Positions 1-6,994 of a stretch of DNA of 40,409 nucleotides are shown in pieces. The number at the start of each line of letters is the position of its first letter. The first letter of the stretch is position 1. The notes below the pieces were generated by a model. The model saw only the letters and a program-made list of their open reading frames with translations, did not search any database and was not told the origin of the DNA. Origin of the DNA: CF-72 sp051006215 (lineage in GTDB: Bacteria > Chloroflexota > UBA6077 > CF-72); assembly GCA_051006215.1 (NCBI GenBank), contig JBPCIO010000107.1, forward strand, positions 1 to 40,409, in the 5' to 3' direction. The position numbers were made by a program, and so were the translations under genes.

Positions 1-448
1 GTGCCGCATTCACTTCGAACGAGGGGTTCTCGGTGGTAGCTCCGATCATTGTTACCGTCCCGCTCTCGACATGCGGCAGCACGGCATCCTGCTGGTTCTT
101 GCTGAAACGGTGAATCTCGTCGATGAACATGATCGTGCGCCCCTCAGGCGTTCTGCGGGCAACTTCGACGACCTTGCGCAAGTCGGCGACACCCGCAGTG
201 ACCGCCGACATGGCTACGAAACGCGAGCTCGTCAGGCGGGCGATGACTTCTGCCAAGGTTGTCTTGCCCGAGCCTGGTGGTCCCCACAAGACCATGCTGG
301 GGACCCTGTCCGCCTCGAGCGCGCGACGCAGCGCTCGACCCGTCCCAAGCAAATGCTCCTGACCCCGAATCTCGCCGAGCGCGCGCGGCCGCATCCGCGC
401 CGCCAGCGGGGTCAACCTGGCCGACGGCATGCTTACCTCGTCGAACAT
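1..448 (-). CDS. rarA: RarA/MgsA replication-associated recombination AAA+ ATPase (5' part only)
   Basis: The frame is open from an ATG at 448 to the window edge, so only the first 149 codons are present. The peptide shows a clamp-loader-like AAA+ core: Walker A GPPGSGKTT near residues 48-56, then Walker B and box with FIDEIHRFSKNQQDA, then the sensor-1 region IGATTENPSFEVN. The combination EIHRFxKxQQD and GATTENPSFE is typical of RarA (MgsA, Mgs1/WRNIP1 family), which acts at stalled replication forks. A second in-frame ATG at 430 is an alternative start. The gene is divergent from the NtrC-type regulator at 584. The C-terminal lid and tetramerisation domains lie outside the window. Confidence 0.93.
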   Translation of the reverse strand, partial: MFDEVSMPSARLTPLAARMRPRALGEIRGQEHLLGTGRALRRALEADRVPSMVLWGPPGSGKTTLAEVIARLTSSRFVAMSAVTAGVADLRKVVEVARRTPEGRTIMFIDEIHRFSKNQQDAVLPHVESGTVTMIGATTENPSFEVNAA

Positions 449-583
449 CCCAGCCTGCGACGTCACGACCGGAGGGTAACGTGTCTATGGCATACTGGGG
501 TTGCCGTTCCGGGCTCCCTGGATTGGTGGAGAGCCCAGCCGGACAGTGCGCCCGGCTGTAGGAGGGAAGCAGAACGGACACCC
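449..583. other. Divergent intergenic region between rarA and the NtrC-type gene
   Basis: 135 bp that should hold the promoters of both genes. An AGGAGG ribosome-binding sequence is at 560-565, rather far (18 nt) from the ATG at 584. No convincing -35/-10 pair was found. A sequence resembling a -24/-12 element at 488-505 has the wrong spacing. Confidence 0.5.
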
Positions 584-2008
584 ATGGTCGTACACGCGGA
601 ACGCCAGCAACGCGAGACAGCACCTAGTCGTCTCGCTCGATCCAGGCGCATCCTGATCGCCGACGACGATGCGCCGACCCGCAGCATGCTCGTCGAACTC
701 TTGCGAGGCGAAGGGTACGACACGCTGGAAGCCAAGAGCGGCAGCGAAGTGCTGCGGCTTGTGCCCGTGGAAGAGCTCGATCTGCTCCTGATCGACCTGC
801 GCATGCCCGATCAGGACGGTATCCAGATCTTGCGACGCCTGTCGGCCCAGGAGATCAGCGTCGGCAACGTTATCTTGATGACCGCCTACGGCACCTCGAG
901 TACGACCATCGAGGCGATGCACCTGGGCGCGTACGACTACATCACCAAACCGTTCGACATCGACCGGGTCCTGTTCACCATCCGCCGCTACTTCGAGCGG
1001 CAACAGCTTGCCCAGGAATTGGTTCGCAGCAAGCAGGAGAACAAGGCCCTGTCCGAACGCATCATTGGCAACACGCCTCAGATGCAGGACGTCTACAAGA
1101 TGATCGGCCAGGTGGCAGCCTCAGTTGCCAACGTGCTCATCATCGGTGAGACGGGCGCCGGCAAGGAATCGGTCGCCGAGATGCTCCACGAGTACTCGAC
1201 CCATTCCAAGGGCCCACTCGTCAAGGTAAACCTGACCGCGCTGCCGGCCACACTCATGGAAAGTGAGCTATTCGGCCACGAAAAGGGCTCTTTCACTGGC
1301 GCTGACCGGCAGCGCATTGGTCGTTTCGAGATGGCCCACAAAGGCACGATCTTCCTTGACGAGATCGGCGACATGAGCCTGCCGCTGCAGGCCAAGTTGC
1401 TGCGGGTGCTTCAGGAGCATGAGTTCGAACGCGTCGGCTCCAGCCAGTCCATCAAAGTGGATGTGCGGGTCATCGCCGCGACGAATAAGGACCTCCGTGC
1501 GGAAGTGGAAGCCAATCGATTCCGCGAAGACCTGTACCACCGCCTGGCCGTGATCACCATTCACGTCCCGCCGCTGCGCGAGCGAAAAGATGATATTCCG
1601 CTGCTGGTCGAGCACTTTCTGCAAAAGCATCGCTTCAGCGATGCAAGTGCCCCGGCCCGGATCAGCGAAGAGGCTTTACAGCGGCTGCTCCAGTATGACT
1701 GGCCAGGCAACGTACGTGAGCTGGAGCACACCGTCGAGCGCGCGGTCGTGCTGTCTCGGGGCGGGGTCATCACCGCCGAGAACCTGGCCATGGAGGTGGA
1801 CCGGGAGATCTGGATCATGGATCTGAACCAGCAGTTGACCAACGGCACGAGCATTGCCGACCTGCTGGCCTCGACCGAGTCGCGTTACATACAGCGCGCC
1901 CTTCTGCGTTCCGACGGCAACCGGCACGCCGCGGCTAAACTTTTGGGCATAGATATTGCTAGACTCGAAAAAAAGTTGGCGGAGCACGGTCTCAACGGCC
2001 GTTCGTAG
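584..2008 (+). CDS. NtrC-family sigma-54-dependent response regulator
   Basis: 474 aa with three domains. A receiver domain (about residues 22-140) has acidic residues at DDD 27-29, the phospho-acceptor Asp71 in LLIDLRMPD, and the Thr and Lys switch residues in ILMTAYGT and YITKPF. An AAA+ domain (about 160-395) has Walker A GETGAGKE at 188-195, the sigma-54 contact loop GSFTGA at 235-240 (usual form GAFTGA) and Walker B GTIFLDE at 254-260. A Fis-type helix-turn-helix covers about 436-470. It should activate sigma-54 promoters by ATP hydrolysis after phosphorylation. The open frame extends to 71, but those codons are antisense to rarA and lack receiver homology, so the ATG at 584 is chosen. 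No partner kinase is adjacent. Its neighbour two genes on is rpoN. Confidence 0.93.
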   Translation: MVVHAERQQRETAPSRLARSRRILIADDDAPTRSMLVELLRGEGYDTLEAKSGSEVLRLVPVEELDLLLIDLRMPDQDGIQILRRLSAQEISVGNVILMTAYGTSSTTIEAMHLGAYDYITKPFDIDRVLFTIRRYFERQQLAQELVRSKQENKALSERIIGNTPQMQDVYKMIGQVAASVANVLIIGETGAGKESVAEMLHEYSTHSKGPLVKVNLTALPATLMESELFGHEKGSFTGADRQRIGRFEMAHKGTIFLDEIGDMSLPLQAKLLRVLQEHEFERVGSSQSIKVDVRVIAATNKDLRAEVEANRFREDLYHRLAVITIHVPPLRERKDDIPLLVEHFLQKHRFSDASAPARISEEALQRLLQYDWPGNVRELEHTVERAVVLSRGGVITAENLAMEVDREIWIMDLNQQLTNGTSIADLLASTESRYIQRALLRSDGNRHAAAKLLGIDIARLEKKLAEHGLNGRS

Positions 2009-2043
2009 ACTGAGCCCCACCGACGCGAAAGAGAGGCGAAGCA

Positions 2044-2382
2044 ATGGTTGATGAAGGTCGCTCTGGAGGCGCGTACGGCGGTGCCCGACCGTGGGAGGAA
2101 CGCAGCGGACGCGCCGCCGGGACCATTCTGGCGACCGCGATCGCAGCCGGAGTTATTGCATTTCTGCTGCGTCGCTCGCGTGAGGAAACCGAGCCGGCGA
2201 GTCGTGTGGCGAAGTTCGCGCGTGAGTTTGCTGGTTCAGACAATGTCGAGGCTGGCCGCGACTTTCTGGTGGACAAGATTCTGCCGGAGCTGAAGCCAGC
2301 GCTTCTGTCTGGGTTGTCCGAAATCGAGGACGTCGTCGACCAGGCGTTCCGTCGGGTCGAAAAGAACCTCAAGAAACTCTGA
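2044..2382 (+). CDS. Small single-span membrane protein, unknown function
   Basis: 112 aa, not recognised. A glycine-rich N terminus is followed by one likely membrane helix (about residues 25-42) ending in RRSR, then a soluble, charged, helical C-terminal part ending in Lys/Arg-rich sequence. The arginines after the helix suggest that the C-terminal part is cytoplasmic. GAGAGG at 2031-2036 serves as ribosome-binding site. The gene starts 35 nt after the NtrC-type regulator and is followed directly by a strong terminator, so it probably ends that transcript. Its place between an activator and rpoN hints at a shared regulon, but no function can be assigned. Confidence 0.72.
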   Translation: MVDEGRSGGAYGGARPWEERSGRAAGTILATAIAAGVIAFLLRRSREETEPASRVAKFAREFAGSDNVEAGRDFLVDKILPELKPALLSGLSEIEDVVDQAFRRVEKNLKKL

Positions 2383-2406
2383 GCAGCCTGCCGCGGTGGG
2401 CAGGTG

Positions 2407-2439
2407 CTGCCTCTCCCAGAGGGAGAGGCAGTTTTTTTT
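2407..2439 (+). terminator. Intrinsic terminator ahead of rpoN
   Basis: A perfect 11-bp inverted repeat (2407-2417 with 2421-2431, loop AGA) is followed by eight T residues (2432-2439). The rpoN ribosome-binding sequence AGGAG (2440-2444) starts immediately after the T run, and the rpoN ATG is 17 nt downstream. Confidence 0.9.
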
Positions 2440-2456
2440 AGGAGTAGCTACCAACA

Positions 2457-3887
2457 ATGACGATGGAGCTCGAGCTTGACGTCGGACAGGACTTTTCGGC
2501 CAACCAGACCCAGAAGGTCTCACCCCGACTTGTAGCAGCGAATTACATTCTCGAGCTCTCATCGCAGGAGCTTCAGCAGCAAATCTCGACCGAACTGTCC
2601 GACAATCCTGCCCTCGAGCTCGTCGAGATTCCGACCTGTCGCATCTGCGGCACCGAGCTCCAGGGCTCGATTTGTCCGCGCTGCATCCAGAGCCAGAAGC
2701 TCGCCAATACTTCGACCTACGGTCCCGAAGGGCATGTCTCGCCGTACGACGACGTGCCGGAGGGGCGCAACCGCGCCCTAGACGACGAAGAATTCGACCC
2801 GATGACCCGGGTCGCCTCCGAGCAAACGCTGGCTGAAAAGCTGCTCATGGATATGGGTGCGGCTCTGCCTGAAGAGGACATGAGCATCGCCGAGTATCTG
2901 GTGGGCAGTCTGGATGAAAAAGGGTACCTGGCGGTGAAGCTCGACGACGTCGCCTACGAGCTCGACGTATCCGTCGACAAGGTGCGTGCCGTGCTGTGCG
3001 TCCTGCAGGCCCAGGAACCGATCGGTATTGGCGCACGGAATCTGCGCGAGTGCCTTTCCATCCAGATCACCCATCTGGAAGAACGGGGTCTGAGGCAGCC
3101 GTACGCGTTCGAGATCGTGACGCAATACCTGACCGAGCTGGGTGAGCACAAGTTCGGCCGAATTGCGCACGAGCTCAAGGTCTCACAACAGGAAGTCTCG
3201 GACGTCTGGGAGTTCGTCAAGACCAAGCTCAACCCCCACCCGGCCCACGGTTTTTCGTCGACCAACTCCAGTGACCGCGACACGCGAGCCATGTACGTAA
3301 TCCCGGACGTGGTCATCACCCGAGGCCCCGAGGAATTCGAAGTCGAGGTCGTCGAGAGCCGTCGTTTCCAGCTGCGGGTCAACCCGATCTATACGCGCCT
3401 CTCGGCCGACTTGCAGCGACGCAGCGCGGCCATGAACCCCGAGGAAAAGCGCCACGTTCAGCAGTACGTCGGACGTGCCAAGCTGTTCATTGCCAATATC
3501 AACCAGCGTCGACAGACCCTGTTCAACATCACCCGCTGCCTGGTCGAGCAGCAGCGCGAGTACCTCGAACACGGCGTCCGCCACCTGCGGCCGCTCAGTC
3601 GCGCGGCGGTCGCTGTCCAACTTGGGGTACACGAGAGCACCGTCAGCCGAGCAACCGCCCAAAAGTATGTGATGCTGCCGAACGGCGAAGTGATCCCCTA
3701 CGCCCACTTTTTCACGCCCAGCCTGAGCGTGAAAGACATCATGAAAGAGGTCATCGAAAAAGAAGCCAAGCCTCTGACGGACTCGGAAATCGTCGACCGC
3801 CTGAAGGAAAAGGGCATCCATATCGCCCGGCGTACGGTGGCCAAGTACAGAATGCAACTCTCCATCCTGCCGAGCTCGCTACGTTAG
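2457..3887 (+). CDS. rpoN: RNA polymerase sigma-54 factor (RpoN) with a zinc-ribbon-like insertion
   Basis: 476 aa, normal length for RpoN. The Gln-rich activator-response region I is at about 17-56 (QKVSPRLVAANYILELSSQ onward). The core-binding domain follows at about 115-250, then a helix-turn-helix (LSRAAVAVQLGVHESTVSR, about 379-397) that contacts the -12 element. The RpoN box ARRTVAKYRM is at 457-466; the usual form ends in RE. Unusual is a CxxC-x8-CxxC cluster at Cys61, Cys64, Cys73 and Cys76, between region I and the core-binding domain, where most RpoN proteins have an acidic linker. The start is ATG 2457, with an alternative in-frame ATG at 2463. An NtrC-type activator lies just upstream, so the strain should use -24/-12 promoters. 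Confidence 0.96.
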   Translation: MTMELELDVGQDFSANQTQKVSPRLVAANYILELSSQELQQQISTELSDNPALELVEIPTCRICGTELQGSICPRCIQSQKLANTSTYGPEGHVSPYDDVPEGRNRALDDEEFDPMTRVASEQTLAEKLLMDMGAALPEEDMSIAEYLVGSLDEKGYLAVKLDDVAYELDVSVDKVRAVLCVLQAQEPIGIGARNLRECLSIQITHLEERGLRQPYAFEIVTQYLTELGEHKFGRIAHELKVSQQEVSDVWEFVKTKLNPHPAHGFSSTNSSDRDTRAMYVIPDVVITRGPEEFEVEVVESRRFQLRVNPIYTRLSADLQRRSAAMNPEEKRHVQQYVGRAKLFIANINQRRQTLFNITRCLVEQQREYLEHGVRHLRPLSRAAVAVQLGVHESTVSRATAQKYVMLPNGEVIPYAHFFTPSLSVKDIMKEVIEKEAKPLTDSEIVDRLKEKGIHIARRTVAKYRMQLSILPSSLR

Positions 3888-3961
3888 GGTACAGGCGCAT
3901 CATCGGCGGCCTGCGTTAGCTTCCCTGGGACGCGGGTGTGCACCAGGTTGCCGAAGGTAGA

Positions 3962-5131
3962 ATGGGTGCGGTGGACTTCGCGTTGGAGCTGTCGGGGGAG
4001 CAGCGCGCGCTGCAGGCGACGGTGCGCGAGTTTGCTCAGGCAGAGATTGCTCCGAACGCGGCGGAGTGGGACCGATCCTCGACATTCCCGTTGGATGCCA
4101 TTCGTAAACTGGGTGAGTTGGGAGTCATGGGGCTTCCGTTCCCCGAGCAGTACGGTGGCGTAGGCGCCGGTACGCTGTCGTTCGCGGTGGCGCTCGAAGA
4201 GCTCGCCCGGGTCGATTCCTCGGTGGCGATTACCGTGGCTGCCAGTGTGTCGCTCGGCGGCGCACCGATTCTGAACTTCGGGACCGAGCCGCAGAAGCAG
4301 CGCTGGCTGGTGCCGCTCGCGCGCGGCGAAACGCTGGGTGCGTTCGCCAGTACCGAGCCAGACGTAGGTTCGGACGTGCAGGGCTTGTCGACAACCGCTC
4401 GCTCGGACAATGGCGACTGGGTCATCAACGGCACCAAGGCGTACATCACCAATGCGGGCACAGCCCTGAGCGCGTTCGTCACGACCACGGCCGTAAGCGG
4501 TCAGCGCAGCTCGGGTAAGCCTGAAGTCACCACCTTCATCGTGCCCGTCGACGCGCCGGGGTTCGCGCCGCAACGACCGTACGAAAAAATGGGCTGGCAT
4601 GCCTCCGACACGCGTGAGCTGGTGTACCAGGACTGCCGTGTGCCTACTGACGCGTTGCTTGGCGAACGCGGCAGCGGGGCTCGGATCTTTCTAGCCACGC
4701 TGGACGCGGGCCGCATCGGTGTCGCCGCAATCGGCATCGGGCTGGCCCAGGGTTGCCTGGACCACTCGGTGAACTGGGCCAACCAGCGCTGCGCCTTCGG
4801 TCAGCCGATCGCGCGGTACCAGGCTGTGTCGTTCGAGTTGGCGGATCTCAAAACGAGGATCGCCGCGGCGCGCGCTCTGGTCTATCTGGCCGCAGCGCTG
4901 AAAGACGCCGGTCGTCCGACGACCGAAGCGGCGGCACAGGCAAAGCTCTTCGCAAGTGAGCTTGCGGTGCATGCCGCGAACGTCGCGATGCAGGTACACG
5001 GCGGGTACGGCTACATGGAGGCGTCGACTATCCCGCGCTACTTCAGGGATGCCAAAATTTTGACGATCGGCGAGGGCACGAGCGAGATTTTGAAGCTCGT
5101 CATCGCGCGTCAGATGGGATTGTCCATATGA
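3962..5131 (+). CDS. Acyl-CoA dehydrogenase (first copy)
   Basis: 389 aa, FAD-dependent, alpha-beta dehydrogenation of an acyl-CoA passing electrons to ETF. The N-terminal helical domain (LSGEQRALQATVREF), the middle beta domain with TEPDVGSDVQ and INGTKAYITNAG, and the C-terminal helical domain with the catalytic base Glu371 in GEGTSEI are all present. A GTG at 3938 would add eight residues; the ATG at 3962 is preferred because it follows AAGGTAG and fits the family start. The stop overlaps the next ATG (ATGA at 5128), showing translational coupling. It starts 74 nt after rpoN with no terminator seen between. Chain-length specificity cannot be read reliably; short or branched-chain substrates fit the context. 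Confidence 0.93.
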   Translation: MGAVDFALELSGEQRALQATVREFAQAEIAPNAAEWDRSSTFPLDAIRKLGELGVMGLPFPEQYGGVGAGTLSFAVALEELARVDSSVAITVAASVSLGGAPILNFGTEPQKQRWLVPLARGETLGAFASTEPDVGSDVQGLSTTARSDNGDWVINGTKAYITNAGTALSAFVTTTAVSGQRSSGKPEVTTFIVPVDAPGFAPQRPYEKMGWHASDTRELVYQDCRVPTDALLGERGSGARIFLATLDAGRIGVAAIGIGLAQGCLDHSVNWANQRCAFGQPIARYQAVSFELADLKTRIAAARALVYLAAALKDAGRPTTEAAAQAKLFASELAVHAANVAMQVHGGYGYMEASTIPRYFRDAKILTIGEGTSEILKLVIARQMGLSI

Positions 5132-5244
5132 ACTCCGCCGGCAGCATCTACATCCTGAGGGCAGCCCGAACGCCGCTGGCGCGCGGGATCGCCGGTCTCT
5201 GCCACGGCGACGGCGCAGTCGTGGTGGCCTTCGAGCGCGTATGA
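5128..5244 (+). pseudogene. Thiolase remnant: N-terminal and C-terminal ends fused in frame
   Basis: A 38-codon frame starts in the ATGA overlap with the upstream dehydrogenase and ends in an ATGA overlap with the next one, so it is still translationally coupled on both sides. Residues 7-19 (IYILRAARTPLAR) match the start of acetyl-CoA acetyltransferases (VYIVSAARTPIGR type). Residues 20-38 (GIAGLCHGDGAVVVAFERV) match the thiolase C terminus, where GLCxGGG carries the active-site Cys. Everything between, roughly 350 residues in a normal thiolase, is missing. This is best explained as an internal in-frame deletion, or an assembly collapse. It cannot be an active thiolase. Confidence 0.7.
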
Positions 5245-6422
5245 TCAGCGCCGAACAGCGACCGCACACGCGCTATCGCGGCGCCTACGATCTGACAGAG
5301 GAGCAAGAGCTCTTCAAGCGTACGCTGCGAGAGTTTGGGCTCCGCGAGATCGTTCCCATTGCGCACGAGCTGGACGAAAAAGAGGAGTATCCGCGGGCCA
5401 CAATTGCCAAAATGGCCGAGCTCGGCCTACTTGGGCTACTGGTGCCAGAAGAGTACGGCGGGGCCGGCGCCAGCACGCTCGACTACGCCCTGGCTATCGA
5501 AGAAATTTCGTGGGCCGACGCGTCCCACTCGGTCGTCATTTCGGTGAACAACTCGCTGGTGTGCGAGCCGATCCTGAACTTCGGCAGCCACCCCCAGAAA
5601 CAGCGCTTCTTGCCTCTGCTCACCTCGGGCGCCGGCGTTGGTGCGTACTGCCTGACCGAGCCAGGCTCAGGTTCAGATGCTTCGAACATGCGTACCGAAG
5701 CGCGCCACGACGGCGACGGTTACATCTTGAATGGCACCAAGTCGTGGATCACCAACGGTGGTCAGGCCGGGTTGTACCTGGTATACGCCGTTACCAATAT
5801 GGACGTCCCCAGACCCAGAGGCATCACTGCATTCCTGATCCCGTCCGACACGCCTGGGCTGCGGGCCGGCGCGAGGGAAAAGAAGCTCGGCATCCGCGCT
5901 TCGAGTACCACCCAGATGTTCTTGGAGGACTGCCGTGTCCCGATGGACGCTGCGTTGGGGAAGGTCGACGAGGGCTTTCGGATCGCAATGGCGACTTTGG
6001 ACGGAGGCCGAATCGGCATCGCCGCGCAAGCGCTCGGCATTGCTCAGCGCTCGCTTGACGAGTCCGTCCGGTATGCAAAAGAACGCGAGGCGTTTGGCCA
6101 TCCAATCGCCGAGTTTCAGGGTCTGCAGTGGCGAATGGCAGACATGGCTACCCGCATTGAGGCCGCCCGGCTACTCGTGTATCGCGCCGCGCGGATGAAG
6201 GACGCCGGCCAAGCGTTTGGCAAAGAAGCCAGTATGGCGAAACTCTCCGCGTCCGAGACCGCGATGTTCTGTGCCCACGCGGCGGTGCAGACGTTTGGCG
6301 GCTACGGCTACAGTCGCGAGTACCCAGTCGAAAAACTCTTCAGAGATGCCAAGATCACCGAGATCTACGAAGGCACTAGCGAAATCCAGCGCCTGGTCAT
6401 CTCACGCCACGTGCTGAAGTAG
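5241..6422 (+). CDS. Acyl-CoA dehydrogenase (second copy)
   Basis: 393 aa, related to the first copy but clearly diverged. It has the family motifs TEPGSGSDASNMRT and LNGTKSWITNGG in the FAD/substrate middle domain, and the catalytic Glu377 in IYEGTSEIQRLV, the classical short-chain/butyryl-CoA dehydrogenase form. It starts at the ATG at 5241 overlapping the stop of the thiolase remnant. The cobalamin adenosyltransferase starts 7 nt after its stop, so it lies in the same operon. With a mutase of probable isobutyryl-CoA type downstream, butyryl- or isobutyryl-CoA are plausible substrates, which is inference. No etfAB genes are seen in the window. Confidence 0.94.
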   Translation: MISAEQRPHTRYRGAYDLTEEQELFKRTLREFGLREIVPIAHELDEKEEYPRATIAKMAELGLLGLLVPEEYGGAGASTLDYALAIEEISWADASHSVVISVNNSLVCEPILNFGSHPQKQRFLPLLTSGAGVGAYCLTEPGSGSDASNMRTEARHDGDGYILNGTKSWITNGGQAGLYLVYAVTNMDVPRPRGITAFLIPSDTPGLRAGAREKKLGIRASSTTQMFLEDCRVPMDAALGKVDEGFRIAMATLDGGRIGIAAQALGIAQRSLDESVRYAKEREAFGHPIAEFQGLQWRMADMATRIEAARLLVYRAARMKDAGQAFGKEASMAKLSASETAMFCAHAAVQTFGGYGYSREYPVEKLFRDAKITEIYEGTSEIQRLVISRHVLK

Positions 6423-6429
6423 CTGTCGC

Positions 6430-6990
6430 ATGGCGATCGCGGGGCAAACACTGGTCTTCTACGGGGACGGCAAGGGGAAAACCTCAGCCGCGTTTGGGGT
6501 TGCGTTGCGTGCGGTGGGGCGTGGCTGGAAAGTGCTGATGATTCAGTACACCAAGATGGGAGAGTGGCCGAAAGGCGAGCCCATGGGTGAGATTCATGGC
6601 GCGCTGCGGCTGGCGCCAGACTTCGAGGTTATCTCGACTGGGATCGGCTTCGTCAACATCCTTGGCGACACCTTCAGCATGCAGGAGCACCGCGACGCGG
6701 CCCAGCGGGGCCTTGAGCTGTACAAGCAAAAAGCGGCCTCAGGTGACTATGCGCTGATCATCCTCGACGAAGCCATTGGAGCCGTGTCCCAAGGCCAGTG
6801 GGACCTTGCCCAGCTTCTCGGCATTATCGCGGACAAACCGCGCGAGTTAAACTTGCTCATTACCGGCCACGACGACGAAAAGAAGTTCATTGACCAGGTG
6901 ATCAGCGTGGTCGACTTGGCCACTGAAATGCGCAAAGTCAAGCATCCTTTCGACGAGGGGCATCAGGCCCGCAAGGGCCTGGACTACTGA
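6430..6990 (+). CDS. cobO: Cob(I)yrinic acid a,c-diamide adenosyltransferase (CobO/BtuR type)
   Basis: 186 aa, close to the usual length of the BtuR/CobA/CobO family. The P-loop YGDGKGKTSAA (residues 11-21) and following ALRAVGRGWKVLMIQYTK are diagnostic; LIILDEAIGAVSQG is the Walker B-like region. It transfers the adenosyl group of ATP to Co(I) corrinoid. Here it sits 4 nt ahead of the B12-dependent mutase, so it most likely supplies or repairs adenosylcobalamin for that enzyme. No other corrinoid biosynthesis genes are nearby, which fits a salvage role. Confidence 0.93.
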   Translation: MAIAGQTLVFYGDGKGKTSAAFGVALRAVGRGWKVLMIQYTKMGEWPKGEPMGEIHGALRLAPDFEVISTGIGFVNILGDTFSMQEHRDAAQRGLELYKQKAASGDYALIILDEAIGAVSQGQWDLAQLLGIIADKPRELNLLITGHDDEKKFIDQVISVVDLATEMRKVKHPFDEGHQARKGLDY

Positions 6991-6994
6991 TCGC

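Noticed and set aside
488..505. TGGCAT...TTGCC as a -24/-12 promoter of the NtrC-type gene
   Set aside because: The GG-GC spacing is 12 nt, where sigma-54 requires 10.
71..583. N-terminal extension of the NtrC-type frame
   Set aside because: It is antisense to rarA, whose peptide has clear AAA+ motifs, and shows no receiver homology.
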